Assembly: GCF_020829595.1 (NCBI RefSeq)
Contig: NZ_JAIVFW010000004.1
Coordinates: 62,001 to 126,000 of the forward strand
Direction: 5' to 3'
DNA from: Nostoc sp. CHAB 5844
GTDB taxonomy: Bacteria > Cyanobacteriota > Cyanobacteriia > Cyanobacteriales > Nostocaceae
Length of the DNA stretch: 64,000 nt
Numbering within the stretch: the first letter of the stretch is position 1; every line of letters begins with the position of its first letter. The notes beneath the pieces are model-generated. The model was given only the letters and a program-made list of their open reading frames with translations, was not told where the DNA came from and ran no database searches. A program made the position numbers and the translations under genes. Below, one piece after another: positions 25,309-34,770 of the stretch.

Positions 25309-27267
25309 TTATGCTGGCACTACAAATTTCTCGCTACCAGCGAGATCAAAGGCAGCATGAATAACTTGTAAGGCTTTTACACCTTGTTCTTGAGCGACGA
25401 CACAGCTAATTTTGATTTCTGAGGTGGCAATCATTTGAATATTGATTTGGTGTTGCGCCAACGCTTCAAACATTTTGGCAGCAACCCCTGGTTGTCCTAC
25501 CATACCTGCGCCCACGATGCTAACTTTAGCGATCGCATTATCTAAAACAACTTCACCCCAACCTAATTCGCCTGCGACTTGGGTAAGTAGTTTTTGGGCA
25601 GTTTCCCCATCCATGCGCGGAACTGTAAAAGCAATATCCCGTTTGGGGACACCATCAATTAATCGACAGCGTTGAGATTGAATGATCATGTCAACGCTGA
25701 TGTTGTGCTGTGCTAATATCCCAAACAACTTCGCCGCCATCCCTGCTTTATCTGGAACTTGACGAATCGCCAGACGTGTTTGGTTCATATCTAAGGCAAC
25801 ACCGCAAACGGGGCGGGAGTGGGGAGTGCTGTAGACGCTTCTGCGGCTTCCCGCAGGGTAGAGCCACGGCGTTGCGGAGCCAGCGCCGTGGGCGGGTTCC
25901 CCGACTTGGGGCGACTGGCGTGAGGGAACCTCCGTTGTAGCAAGTGGTGTTGCGGAGTGCTGAGTATTAAATACTTTTTCTACTCCTCTGCTCGCCTGTT
26001 CGCCTGTCTCAATTTCAAAGGCGGTGCTGAGTGCTGCGACGGCGCGATCGCAGTCTGTAGAACTAACTACGCAACTGACTTTGACTTCACTGGTAGAAAT
26101 CATCTGGATGTTCACGCTTGCTTCGGCGAGGGTGGCAAACATTTTAGCAGCAACCCCAGGACGACCAATCATCCCTGCACCAGAAATACTGACTTTGGCG
26201 ATGTCTTTTTCAATCATCACTTCGGCTTCGTCTGATTTGGGGTTAGATGGATTTCTGAGTGCCGGTGCGATCGCCGCTGCTACTGCTTCTGCCCGTTTTA
26301 AGATGGGTGTAGTGACAGTAAAGGCAATGTCGTTGCTATTACCTTCATGAATTGATTGAATAATTAAGTCTACATCTACATTTTGGCGGGCAATTTCCCC
26401 AAATAACTTAGCCGCTACCCCTGGCTTATCAGGTACACGCAACAAAGCCACCTTCGCTTGATTCGTGTCAAACTCTACGGCATCGACAGCTTTGGCAATT
26501 TCTAAATTTACTAGCGATCGCTCTTGCGGTTTGAGCGATGTTACCCAAGTACCTGGGTCATCTGTCCAGCTAGACCGCACTACTAAAGGTACACCATAGT
26601 TACGAGCAATCTCCACTGAACGCGGATGTAGCACTTTTGCCCCCAAGCTTGCCAGTTCTAGCATTTCATTACAGGTAATTGCATCCATCAGCTGGGCTTC
26701 AGGAACTAGGCGCGGGTCTGTAGTTAAAATTCCTGGCACATCTGTATAAATTTCACAAAAATCTGCTTGGATTGCTGCTGCTAGTGCGACAGCTGAGGTA
26801 TCAGAACCACCACGTCCTAAGGTAGTAATTTCTAACTCTTCGGTGCTGGATATTCCTTGAAAGCCAGCTACCACAACTACTTTACCTTGATTGATATGAC
26901 GCAACAAGCGATCTGTTTCTATATGCAAAATCCGGGCGCGGGTGTGTTCTGCTTCGGTAACAATTCCGACTTGTGCGCCAGTCATGGAGATAGCTGGCTG
27001 TCCAAGCTCTTGCAGTGCCATACTAAGGAGAGCGATCGTTACCTGCTCACCAGTAGAAAGCAGCATATCCATTTCCCGGCGGTTAGGGTTTTTAGAAATT
27101 TCGCTAGCTAGTCTAACAAGTCCATCTGTGGTTTTACCCATAGCGGAAACTACGACAATCAAGGAGTTTCCTGCTTTAACTGTTTGATAAACACGCTGTG
27201 CAACAGCTTGTATACGTTCGACTGAACCGACAGATGAACCACCGTATTTTTGAACTATGTGCGCCAT
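25309..27267 (-). CDS. lysC: Aspartate kinase, with repeat-derived insertion
   Basis: A 652-residue aspartokinase, which phosphorylates aspartate to open the lysine, threonine and methionine pathway. The kinase domain begins IVQKYGGSSVGS and includes VVVVSAMGKTTDGLV-like and TTLGRGGSDTSAVALAAAI motifs. Two pairs of ACT regulatory domains follow (PDKPGVAAKLFGEIARQNVDV; GMIGRPGVAAKMFATL; then PDKAGMAAKLFGILAQHNISV and GMVGQPGVAAKMFEAL), the duplicated layout usual in cyanobacteria (about 600 residues). Residues about 422-487, between the pairs, are encoded by a GC-rich intergenic-type repeat and read as low-complexity sequence. Confidence 0.95.
   Translation of the reverse strand: MAHIVQKYGGSSVGSVERIQAVAQRVYQTVKAGNSLIVVVSAMGKTTDGLVRLASEISKNPNRREMDMLLSTGEQVTIALLSMALQELGQPAISMTGAQVGIVTEAEHTRARILHIETDRLLRHINQGKVVVVAGFQGISSTEELEITTLGRGGSDTSAVALAAAIQADFCEIYTDVPGILTTDPRLVPEAQLMDAITCNEMLELASLGAKVLHPRSVEIARNYGVPLVVRSSWTDDPGTWVTSLKPQERSLVNLEIAKAVDAVEFDTNQAKVALLRVPDKPGVAAKLFGEIARQNVDVDLIIQSIHEGNSNDIAFTVTTPILKRAEAVAAAIAPALRNPSNPKSDEAEVMIEKDIAKVSISGAGMIGRPGVAAKMFATLAEASVNIQMISTSEVKVSCVVSSTDCDRAVAALSTAFEIETGEQASRGVEKVFNTQHSATPLATTEVPSRQSPQVGEPAHGAGSATPWLYPAGSRRSVYSTPHSRPVCGVALDMNQTRLAIRQVPDKAGMAAKLFGILAQHNISVDMIIQSQRCRLIDGVPKRDIAFTVPRMDGETAQKLLTQVAGELGWGEVVLDNAIAKVSIVGAGMVGQPGVAAKMFEALAQHQINIQMIATSEIKISCVVAQEQGVKALQVIHAAFDLAGSEKFVVPA
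25807..26004. repeat. GC-rich repeat inserted in frame within lysC
   Basis: About 198 bases inside lysC carry GGAGTGCTGTAGACGC, TTCCCGCAGGG, GCGTTGCGGAGCC, GTTCCCCGACTTGGGG and GGAGTGCTGAGT. These are motifs of the intergenic repeats at 8528-8735 and 34783-34965. It keeps the reading frame and falls between two ACT-domain pairs. Confidence 0.75.
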
Positions 27268-27445
27268 ATCTTTGTCTTGAATGAAGTGTGCCTACTTTCA
27301 TCAATGCTTCCGCCGGGTTAGAAAGCTTTGAAAGCATTAGCAGTAATTATTTAGTTTACTAACTTATCAGAATCAGTTGACACAAAAATTAGTCACTTAA
27401 GATTTTATGGCGGATTTTTGTTTATTGTCTCTAAAAATGCTGCTC

Positions 27446-27500
27446 AAAATAAAAGGCAAAAGCCAAAGATAATTACTTTTGACTTTTGCCCTTTTATTTT
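27446..27500 (-). terminator. Likely terminator of the DedA-family gene
   Basis: AATAAAAGGCAAAAG (from 27448) pairs with CTTTTGCCCTTTTATT across about 20 bases, with one bulge. On the minus strand the stem is followed by a T-rich run. It lies just after the stop of the gene at 27512. Confidence 0.55.
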
Positions 27501-27511
27501 TTACTTAGTTT

Positions 27512-28141
27512 TTACTCGCCTGCTGCACGCTTAACTTGGCGTGACTCCAACCACAAGGGGATGGCAATCACAGCGACTAAAATAAGTAAGGCTGCGATCG
27601 CAAATTGACTTACCCACGCAACCAATTGCTCTAAAGATATTACTTTGCCTGCAAAAAAAGCTAATGTCACCATCACAGCAGCCCAGGTGGTTGCTCCTGC
27701 TAGGTTATATAAAAAGAATTTTTGGAAGGGTATTTCTGCTATTCCAGCTAGTGGGGCAGCAAAAATTCGCAAAAGTGCGAAAAAGCGTCCAAAAAACACA
27801 GCTTTGGTAGCATTTTGACTAAATTGCTCTTTAATATTCAGTAATTTTTCTTCAGAAATCCTAAATATTTTACCTATTTGCAACAGGAAAGGCCAGCCAC
27901 CCAGTTTACCAATCCAATAGCCGCAAGCACCACCAATAACAGCACCAGCAACTGCATCACCCAGAACTAACCAGTAACTCAGTTCATCACTACCAGCTAG
28001 AAACCCACCTACAAGAGTTACGGTTTCACCAGGAAGAGGAATGCCCAAGTTTTCTAGTAAAATTCCCAAAAAAATTGCCCAGTAACCATACTGGTGGGCA
28101 AATTCCTGGATGTTTTCTAGTGAAATTAATTCAAGAGACAT
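27512..28141 (-). CDS. DedA family membrane protein
   Basis: A 209-residue DedA/VTT-domain protein. The family motif is seen as GILLENLGIPLPGETVTLVG at about residues 24-43, followed by FGRFFALLRIFAAPLAG with the conserved Arg and Gly, and TWAAVMVTLAFFAGK. Four to six membrane segments are apparent, with a final VAWVSQFAIAALLILVAVIAI. Some members of this family are undecaprenyl-phosphate or lipid transporters; which lipid applies here is unknown. It is monocistronic with a hairpin after the stop. Confidence 0.9.
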   Translation of the reverse strand: MSLELISLENIQEFAHQYGYWAIFLGILLENLGIPLPGETVTLVGGFLAGSDELSYWLVLGDAVAGAVIGGACGYWIGKLGGWPFLLQIGKIFRISEEKLLNIKEQFSQNATKAVFFGRFFALLRIFAAPLAGIAEIPFQKFFLYNLAGATTWAAVMVTLAFFAGKVISLEQLVAWVSQFAIAALLILVAVIAIPLWLESRQVKRAAGE

Positions 28142-28611
28142 CCCGCACCGCCGCCTTTACAATTTTTTACCTTTATTCTATCTTGGCGTGTTTGTGGCTG
28201 GAGTGTCAATTAAAGTACTGTTTTGCCACCCTTAATCTTATCCTAGTTAATCGCTAACAGTTTAGAAAATCTATTACTTATTGAGTATTGACTATTACTG
28301 GTTCTACCTCTAATAGCACAGAAACATACTTTCTCAAACAAATCAATAAATTTTTTATAAAAAATTTATAAAAATCTCGTTGGATTATGAAAATCTCGTA
28401 AAAGCTACTATTGATACTGAATTTACTAAGCGTTTGTGCCTATATTTAGGAAAGTTAACACAAATTATACGACATGAATACGTAAGGTATAGTCTCGACT
28501 TCACAACTGTAAGTTCACAATGCTTGTGAACTTACAGTTTTTTACCGTTGAAACCGTGCAGTGTTTATGTCAATTTGCATTTTCCAGTAGTTCAACTACC
28601 CAGATAAATAC
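28142..28611. other. Intergenic region with a strong hairpin
   Basis: No gene is seen in these 470 bases between the divergent DedA-family gene and the STAS gene. The only clear structure is the perfect stem-loop at 28505-28543, reported separately. GGTATAGTC at about 28487 could be a -10 element for a short leader or small RNA ending at that hairpin. Confidence 0.4.
28505..28543 (+). terminator. Perfect 16-bp hairpin with T-run upstream of the STAS gene
   Basis: AACTGTAAGTTCACAA (28505-28520), loop TGC, and the exact complement TTGTGAACTTACAGTT (28524-28539) are followed by TTTT. No plus-strand gene precedes it within the interval, so it would end a small RNA or act as a leader attenuator for the gene at 28612. 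Confidence 0.6.
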
Positions 28612-28965
28612 ATGACTATCGCACAAGAATTGCAAGTGGTTTTATTCAAACCCCAAGGCACCATAGATTTGCAGTGTGGTATGGCTTTAAGCCAACGTAT
28701 GGCAGAAGTAGTACCACAACCTGATCAACTTTGGATAATTGACTTAGCAGAAGTAGATTTCATGGATAGTTCTGGTTTGGTTCCGTTAGTCAAAGCGCTG
28801 ACGACTGCCCGACAAAGTGGTTGTCGCTTAGTTCTTTGTAATGTTAAAGCTCCTGTAAGGTTAATTTTAGAACTGACCCAGTTGGATTCGATTTTTGAAA
28901 TTTTTAACACTTACGAAGACATCCTTAATATTGTCAGCGAACAACCTTTGGCACTGGCGAGCTAA
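28612..28965 (+). CDS. STAS domain protein (anti-sigma factor antagonist type)
   Basis: A 117-residue single STAS domain. The key loop VDFMDSSGLVPLVKAL holds the Ser residue that partner-switching kinases phosphorylate in SpoIIAA-like proteins; LVLCNVKAPVRLILELTQLDSIFEIF is the usual second half. Full length for the family. No anti-sigma kinase or phosphatase gene is nearby, so its partner is unknown. The hairpin ending 68 bases upstream of its start may influence expression. Confidence 0.9.
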   Translation: MTIAQELQVVLFKPQGTIDLQCGMALSQRMAEVVPQPDQLWIIDLAEVDFMDSSGLVPLVKALTTARQSGCRLVLCNVKAPVRLILELTQLDSIFEIFNTYEDILNIVSEQPLALAS

Positions 28966-29486
28966 CGGTTAATTATAGTACTAAGAAGTGTTAGTATCGC
29001 GCAAAAGCAATTATTTTTTATCATTCACAAATTCATAGCGATCGCTAAATTTTCCTAGTGCAGAAACTCAGCACTTTTTCGACTTGGTACAGGGAGAAAC
29101 GGACAAATTTGCTCAACCTGTAGTTTGTACTATTGACTAACAGGTTTTACTTAGTCTACAAAATCTGGTTTAGCAAAAACTCAAAGGTTTAGAGCCTGCA
29201 ACAGCAGGCTTTGTTTGTTTTGACTTATAGCAAAGTGCTGAGTCACAGAAGTTTGCCCGGAGGGAGACCACGCCAGTTCCTTCAACGAGGGAAACCCCCT
29301 TCGGGTGACGCTCAAGAGCGTCGCTAACGCAGTTCCGTGACTGTCGGCAAAGCCGCCCAACGGACTGGCTCCTCCTTGCAACTTCTCGCTAAGTAGAAAC
29401 TCATTATTATCAGGGGTTTCAGCAATCAACATATTCCTAACCTATGCTTCGACTGCTATACAATGCTAAATTTCACTATTGCCGAT
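28966..29486. repeat. Intergenic region with GC-rich repeat
   Basis: No gene is seen in these 521 bases. About 29243-29395 carries the GC-rich repeat family: GTTTGCCCGGAGGGAG, GAGGGAAACCCCCTTCGGG, TGACGCTCAAGAGCGTCGC and CCCAACGGACTGGCTC. The flanks show nothing else. Confidence 0.65.
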
Positions 29487-30047
29487 TTAGGCATTTTGAA
29501 CAGCAGAAACGTTAGCTTGTTCAGCCGCAGGTCGAGGAAAATTAGGTAAGTCAATACCACTGTGACTGGAAGTACGGGTTTTGAGTGCTAAACGGTAACT
29601 CACACTTTGTAGTTCTGCTTGCAGTTTGCGATTTTCTCGTTGCAAAATTGCTACTTTCTCCCTCACTGGAGCCATCCGTTCCTCAAACTTACGACGGTAA
29701 ATTTGAGGTAATTCCTGTACTACCTGCTCTAACATCCGACTACGATCTGTTAATTCTTGTACAGACTGGCGCAGTTGATAAATTTCCACATCACGAGTAG
29801 CAATTTGCTCTTGATAAAATGTCACCTGTTGCTCAACAGCTTGTAATTGTTCTCGTAACGCCTGCAACTGACTTAAATCACGCTCTGGTTCAGAACGCTG
29901 GGGCATAAAATTAGCATTGCCCTTAACCAGCCGAAAGAGTTCTTGAGATAGCTGTTGCACTAATTGATCACGCAGTTGCAACTCTTGCCGCAGCTGCGAG
30001 ACTTCTGTAGAGAGAGCTTGGATGTTGGGTATGTCAGTTTGACTCAC
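29487..30047 (-). CDS. Coiled-coil protein of unknown function
   Basis: A 186-residue hydrophilic protein dominated by heptad-like sequence: LSTEVSQLRQELQLRDQLVQ near the start, LREQLQAVEQQVTFYQEQIA in the middle and VREKVAILQRENRKLQAELQ near residue 135. A Pro/Ala-rich tail follows (PNFPRPAAEQAN). No enzyme motif or membrane helix is present. It is the kind of conserved cyanobacterial coiled-coil protein usually left as hypothetical. rpsF lies about 290 bases upstream on the same strand with a hairpin between them. Confidence 0.7.
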   Translation of the reverse strand: MSQTDIPNIQALSTEVSQLRQELQLRDQLVQQLSQELFRLVKGNANFMPQRSEPERDLSQLQALREQLQAVEQQVTFYQEQIATRDVEIYQLRQSVQELTDRSRMLEQVVQELPQIYRRKFEERMAPVREKVAILQRENRKLQAELQSVSYRLALKTRTSSHSGIDLPNFPRPAAEQANVSAVQNA

Positions 30048-30153
30048 AGTGGATTACAGCTCCCATTGACGAATCTTTTCTCATCTTAGGTATAACGGCG
30101 ATCGTACTGCCTTTGGCAAGTACTTGTTAATTTAGCATTCCCAACCAAAGCCG

Positions 30154-30186
30154 AAAAAAGTCAAAGGTAAAAATTTTTTTGACTTT
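30154..30186 (-). terminator. Hairpin with T-run between rpsF and the coiled-coil gene
   Basis: AAAGTCAAA (30157-30165) pairs with TTTGACTTT (30178-30186). Read on the minus strand the stem is followed by a run of T, so it can end the rpsF transcript about 150 bases after its stop. Confidence 0.5.
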
Positions 30187-30337
30187 GTACTGAGTTTTGA
30201 AGTACAAATACTCATTACTCAGTACTAGTTAATCAATTACGTTCTTAGTAGAGCATGGCGTAAATCAAGCAAGCATTTGAAACAAGTGCAAAGCTTATAA
30301 GAAAAGCACTCTTTCTTTTTACTTTTGCCTTTTTGTA

Positions 30338-30664
30338 CTAGGCTGTTACGGCAACTTTATCTGCTGCTCCTGCTGAAACTTCTTGCTTAATAGTTAAGTA
30401 ACGAATTACCTCTTCACTCAACCGCATAGCACGTTCTAGGGGAGCGATAATATTTCCCGGCCCAGTGTAGTTCATTTGGATGTAGATTCCATCCCTTTGC
30501 TTTTTAATTTCATAAGCAAGACGACGCTTACCCCGATTTTGAATTTCAATATTCTCGGCTCCTTGCTCTTGAATCAAGGTTTGGTATTTAGCGATCGCTT
30601 GATCTACCTGTTCGTCACTGAGGTCAGGACGCAGGATATACATTGTTTCGTAAACTGTGGACAT
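30338..30664 (-). CDS. rpsF: 30S ribosomal protein S6
   Basis: A 108-residue protein with the S6 signatures [20 protein letters not shown] at the start and [20 protein letters not shown]-like sequence in the middle (here [20 protein letters not shown]). It binds 16S rRNA with S18 in the small subunit platform. Length is normal for cyanobacteria. It stands alone, as is usual in this group, without the rpsR and ssb neighbours of other bacteria. Confidence 0.96.
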   Translation of the reverse strand: MSTVYETMYILRPDLSDEQVDQAIAKYQTLIQEQGAENIEIQNRGKRRLAYEIKKQRDGIYIQMNYTGPGNIIAPLERAMRLSEEVIRYLTIKQEVSAGAADKVAVTA

Positions 30665-31196
30665 GAACTTTGAAATCTCCTTTTGGACAATGTGGCTGCC
30701 AGTGTAAAATTATACAAATTTTGTTAGAAATAACCGTATATTTCAACATCTGAAGCAGCAAGGAACTATAATTTTACCAGTTTTTTAGATGAATCATCAG
30801 CAAAATCTGCCGAAATTCGGACTTTAACCAAAAGTTACTTTATCGATAAGAAGGAGTCAGAAGACAGAATTCAGAATACTATATGCGCTCAAGTCAGGGG
30901 TTTGGGCCAGGAAAGAATTTTTTCTTCTCCATGATTAAAATTGCTGGCTTTAAACCTCGATTCTCCATCCAGTCGTAGACAATCCCCAAGCAGGATTCTG
31001 GCTCCTGAATTCTGAATTCTTCGGTAACTAATGTGCAACTGGGAATTCAGCCTTTGGTAAACAACAGCAAATTAATTGAGCTACTGGCTCAGCCAACAGG
31101 TATGCTTCCCACAGGAGCCAATAAACTTCTCTAATTACTGAAGATTCTATCCGCTCACAGCTCTTAATTGCAGACAATAAGGATACTATCAAGGTT
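30665..31196. repeat. Intergenic region with GAATTCT heptamer element
   Basis: No gene is seen in these 532 bases. About 30850-31022 is an element with inverted ends: GGAGTCAGAAGACAG, then AATTCAGAA on the left and GGCTCCTGAATTCTGAATTC on the right. The promoter of the FAH-family gene must lie in the last 170 bases. Confidence 0.55.
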
Positions 31197-31970
31197 ATGG
31201 CGCAGCGCTATGTGCGAGTTCAAAATCCAGAAGGCAAAATTTACTATGGGTTGCTACAGTTATCTCTGAATGTGCAAGTACTGGATGCTCCACCTTGGTT
31301 ACAGGGACAACCAACAGATTTAGTTTTAGCACCCGATAGTTACCAAATTCTTTCTCCTTGCGCTCCCTCAAAAATTGTAGCGGTGGGCAAGAATTATGCA
31401 GACCACGCAGCAGAAATGGGAACCCCCGTACCAAGTGAGCCATTAATCTTTCTCAAGCCGTCAACATCAATTATTGCCACTGAGACCGAAATCAAATATC
31501 CTCTTCAGTCTCACCGGGTTGATTATGAAGGTGAGTTAGCCCTCGTCATTGGCGAGCGCGCTTTTGACTGCACCCCGGAGGAAGCGCAAACCAAAATTTG
31601 GGGTTATACCATCGCTAATGATGTCACAGCGCGAGACTTACAACAAAAAGACGGTCAATGGACTAGAGCCAAGGGGTTCGATACTTTCTGCCCCTTAGGC
31701 CCTTGGATTGTCCGCGAATTAAATCCAGGTGCAAGATTGCAGACTTTCATCAACGATGAGCCAAATCCAGTACAATCTGCGGGGATCGATCAAATGGTCT
31801 TTCCTCCTGATGTTTTGGTATCTTACATCAGTAAAGTTATGACTCTACTACCAGGAGATGTGGTACTAACGGGTACACCATTGGGAATTGGCCCCTTGCA
31901 TATAGGCGATCGCATCCGTATAGAAATTGAAGGCATTGGTCGTCTAGAAAACAATATAGTCGCCCGTTAA
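31197..31970 (+). CDS. Fumarylacetoacetate hydrolase family protein
   Basis: A 257-residue FAH-family protein. The catalytic domain starts near residue 60 with KIVAVGKNYADHAAEMG, followed by PLIFLKPSTSII, the metal-binding VDYEGELALVIG (Glu ligands), IANDVTARDLQ and GDVVLTGTPLGIGPL. Members cleave or isomerise dicarbonyl acids, including 5-oxo-1,2,5-tricarboxylate decarboxylase and oxaloacetate tautomerase or acylpyruvase activities. The specific substrate is not visible. Monocistronic. Confidence 0.9.
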   Translation: MAQRYVRVQNPEGKIYYGLLQLSLNVQVLDAPPWLQGQPTDLVLAPDSYQILSPCAPSKIVAVGKNYADHAAEMGTPVPSEPLIFLKPSTSIIATETEIKYPLQSHRVDYEGELALVIGERAFDCTPEEAQTKIWGYTIANDVTARDLQQKDGQWTRAKGFDTFCPLGPWIVRELNPGARLQTFINDEPNPVQSAGIDQMVFPPDVLVSYISKVMTLLPGDVVLTGTPLGIGPLHIGDRIRIEIEGIGRLENNIVAR

Positions 31971-31984
31971 TTAAGTGGTGAGTA

Positions 31985-32033
31985 AAAATACTAGACCCTA
32001 GCCCCTAGCCTCTAACCCCTAGTCCCTAACCTC
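31985..32033. repeat. CCCTAGC tandem heptamer array
   Basis: Successive variants of CCCTAGC, CCTCTAA and CCCTAGT form a short tandem array just after the FAH-family gene. A shorter run occurs near 37758. This is the short tandemly repeated type known from heterocystous cyanobacteria. Confidence 0.7.
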
Positions 32034-32049
32034 TTGTTCATACGTCCAG

Positions 32050-32526
32050 TTACCGAACTTGCAGATAAACAGCATCGGAAATGGCGGGAATTTCTGCATA
32101 ACGTCCCAAAAGAGACTGGACGACTGAATATGCTACTGCTGCCACTATGCCAAGAAAAATAGTGCTATATAAAGTTTGAATGGCAAAGTCTCCACTGGGA
32201 ATTAGCCCCACAATATCAGTTAAGATGCCACACAAAAAGATAATAATATCTAAAAGAATTGCTTGCATGGTGTTGAAACGAATGAAATGAGAGATTTTTT
32301 CGTTTCTGACTACTAACAGCCATAAAGCAAAGAAAATAATCAGTCCAGCAAACCGCACCCGTCTATAAAATGACCACAAAATTAGAACAGGTGCAAAAAC
32401 AACTGCTAAGGTAGGAAACTGTTGTAACAAAACAAAACCAAAAGTTAGTACCTCAACTAGAGGTAGTAAATAAGGTAAACAAGCGAAAATGCGATCAGAA
32501 ATATTTGTAGAACCACGCCAAGCCAT
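32050..32526 (-). CDS. Tic20 family protein
   Basis: A 158-residue membrane protein of the Tic20 family, whose plastid members form part of the inner-envelope import channel; the function of cyanobacterial members is not established. The signature is near the N-terminus: SDRIFACLPYLLPLVEVLTF, and VRNEKISHFIRFNTMQAILL between helices 2 and 3. Four membrane helices are visible, ending in YSTIFLGIVAAVAYSVVQSL. Length is typical. Confidence 0.92.
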   Translation of the reverse strand: MAWRGSTNISDRIFACLPYLLPLVEVLTFGFVLLQQFPTLAVVFAPVLILWSFYRRVRFAGLIIFFALWLLVVRNEKISHFIRFNTMQAILLDIIIFLCGILTDIVGLIPSGDFAIQTLYSTIFLGIVAAVAYSVVQSLLGRYAEIPAISDAVYLQVR

Positions 32527-32606
32527 TTTGCGTTCTCCTGTAGCAGAATTTTAAGAGTTACTTGAGCCTAGGATAACGCAGTTGTCTAGTTTCCCTGAAG
32601 AGACAA

Positions 32607-32804
32607 TCATCGGATCTCGGCAATCCGAAAGCCCATGACACACTCATACTGCTCTGGCTGTTGTGCGGTCAGTTTGCGAATCGCTTGTCCGCAATGCAGT
32701 TGACCACCACGCCAACGAGGTTGACCACTTTTGTCAGCAAGTAAACAAGACTGGCAAACCTGCTCAGGAGCAAGGATTTGATCATCCATTAAAATGACTA
32801 ACAT
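32607..32804 (-). CDS. Small Cys-containing protein of unknown function
   Basis: A 65-residue protein whose start at 32804 is fixed by a near-perfect AGGAGGT seven bases upstream. Cysteines occur as CQSC (17 and 20), HCGQ (about 38) and ECVMGF (about 55), a pattern that could bind a metal ion. The sequence RWRGGQLHCGQAIRKLTAQQ looks conserved in type, but I cannot name the family. It lies 80 bases upstream of the Tic20-like gene on the same strand and may be cotranscribed. Confidence 0.7.
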   Translation of the reverse strand: MLVILMDDQILAPEQVCQSCLLADKSGQPRWRGGQLHCGQAIRKLTAQQPEQYECVMGFRIAEIR

Positions 32805-33486
32805 CCAAAGACCTCCTGTAAATCCTCAAAACAAACTGTATTTGTTCAGGGAAAACACACATTTTCGGTATCTAAAAAGCTGGTGAAGATAAAAGCGGCA
32901 TCCGCTGTATCTCAAAGCAATTTTACTCTACGGTAGCGGCGGAGTCAGCCTGTGAATCTTTTCTAACACTCTTTTTGACAAAAATGAGGTAACAATCAAA
33001 AATTCCCCAGTGAACCTTAAATTTATTGTATGTTGAGTCTCTCGGAGATAGAGTTATTGAGTAACAACTCATACATAAATTTTTACACCCACGAAAAAGT
33101 CTGAAGTATCAAGTCTGAAGTATGAAATGAAGGAAACATTCTCATCAGCTTTTCGGAAATTGGTATAAATGCCCCTATGAGTAGGCGGAATCTGATATTC
33201 GGAAGAAGTTTGATACTCCACTTATAATTGGGTGGTCTTTTAACTCAGCACTCTTTACAAGTGTTAAGTTCATGTTCGAGAAAGAGCTTTATAATAATTA
33301 ACACATTAATGGGAATTAATTGGGCTGGCATCTAAGTAATAAATTCAGTTACTACCAATAGTGAATAGTCAGCAGTCAAAAAATCTGGCAATGTAGCAAT
33401 ATAGACATTTGACTGCAAATTATTACTTAGAAACTAAGTTCCAAGAAAAACTACTATTATGTAAATTTCCACGAAGGATAGTTAAA
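32805..33486. other. glyA upstream region with a short heptamer repeat
   Basis: No gene is seen in these 682 bases. Positions about 33099-33127 hold a GTCTGAAGTATCAA-type tandem heptamer. A small hairpin, GAGTTATTGAGTAACAACTC, lies near 33050. I looked for a glycine riboswitch before glyA and could not support one. Confidence 0.45.
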
Positions 33487-34770
33487 GTGACTAGGACTAA
33501 TTCAGACTTTCTTGCTACTTCTGATCCCGCGATCGCCGGATTAATTAACGAAGAACTCCAGCGTCAACGCGACCACTTGGAGTTAATTGCAAGTGAAAAC
33601 TTTACCTCTGCGGCTGTACTAGCTGCTCAAGGTTCAGTCTTAACTAATAAATATGCCGAGGGATTGCCTGGTAAACGTTACTATGGCGGTTGCGAAGTTA
33701 TCGATAAAATCGAGCAGATAGCCATTGACCGAGTTAAACAAATGTTTGGTGCGGCTCATGCCAACGTCCAACCCCATTCCGGCGCTCAAGCGAATTTTGC
33801 AGTTTTCCTGAGTTTACTAGAACCAGGAGACAAAATCATGGGGATGGATTTGTCTCATGGTGGACACCTCACCCACGGTTCACCTGTAAACGTTTCTGGG
33901 AAGTGGTTCCAAGTTAGCCACTATGGTGTAAATCAAGCAACAGAACAACTTGACTACGACCAAATTCGAGAGCTGGCGCTAAGGGAGCGTCCAAAGCTCT
34001 TGATTTGTGGTTATTCTGCTTATCCTCGCATTATTGATTTTGAAAAATTTCGCAGCATTGCCGATGAAATTGGTGCTTACTTACTAGCAGATATTGCCCA
34101 TATTGCTGGTTTAGTGACTACTGGCTTACATCCCAACCCCATTACTTACTGTGACGTTGTAACGACAACCACTCACAAAACTCTGCGTGGCCCTAGAGGT
34201 GGGTTAATTCTAACCAAGGACGCAGAACTGGGTAAAAAGCTGGATAAATCAGTTTTCCCAGGAACTCAAGGTGGGCCTTTAGAACATGTAATTGCTGCTA
34301 AAGCAGTGGCTTTTGGCGAAGCTTTAAAGCCAGAGTTTCAAACTTATTCCGCTCAGATAATTGAAAATGCTCGTGCTTTAGCAACGCAACTGCAAAACCG
34401 AGGCTTGAAGTTAGTGTCAAATGGTACTGATAACCATCTGATACTCGTAGATTTGCGCTCTATTGGTTTGACAGGTAAACAAGCAGATCAACTGGTCAGC
34501 GGTGTAAATATTACTGCTAACAAAAATACCGTACCTTTTGACCCCCAATCGCCATTTGTTACCAGTGGTTTGAGATTAGGTTCTCCAGCTATGACGACAA
34601 GAGGATTGGGAGTCGCAGAGTTTACCGAAATTGGAAATATTATTGCCGATCGCCTACTCGATCCAGAATCAGAAACAGTCGCAGCTGATTGTAAACGCAG
34701 GGTAGCAGCACTGTGCGATCGCTTCCCCTTATACCCCCACTTGCAGATTCCTGTACCAGCACTAGCATAA
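33487..34770 (+). CDS. glyA: Serine hydroxymethyltransferase
   Basis: A 427-residue PLP enzyme converting serine and tetrahydrofolate to glycine and 5,10-methylene-tetrahydrofolate. I chose the GTG at 33487 (AAGGA upstream), giving [20 protein letters not shown], the usual cyanobacterial N-terminus; the frame extends upstream to a TTG at 33409 but that extension has no family counterpart. Visible are [25 protein letters not shown], and the PLP-lysine motif [15 protein letters not shown] strong hairpin follows at 34955. Confidence 0.95.
   Translation: MTRTNSDFLATSDPAIAGLINEELQRQRDHLELIASENFTSAAVLAAQGSVLTNKYAEGLPGKRYYGGCEVIDKIEQIAIDRVKQMFGAAHANVQPHSGAQANFAVFLSLLEPGDKIMGMDLSHGGHLTHGSPVNVSGKWFQVSHYGVNQATEQLDYDQIRELALRERPKLLICGYSAYPRIIDFEKFRSIADEIGAYLLADIAHIAGLVTTGLHPNPITYCDVVTTTTHKTLRGPRGGLILTKDAELGKKLDKSVFPGTQGGPLEHVIAAKAVAFGEALKPEFQTYSAQIIENARALATQLQNRGLKLVSNGTDNHLILVDLRSIGLTGKQADQLVSGVNITANKNTVPFDPQSPFVTSGLRLGSPAMTTRGLGVAEFTEIGNIIADRLLDPESETVAADCKRRVAALCDRFPLYPHLQIPVPALA

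Noticed and set aside
29181-29432. 83-codon minus-strand frame
   Set aside because: It is made of the GC-rich repeat and reads as low-complexity sequence.
33409-33486. N-terminal extension of glyA from a TTG
   Set aside because: The extension has no counterpart in the family; the GTG at 33487 with AAGGA upstream gives the standard N-terminus.
32805-33486. Glycine riboswitch upstream of glyA
   Set aside because: Only a small hairpin and heptamer repeats are visible; no paired aptamer pattern could be recognised.
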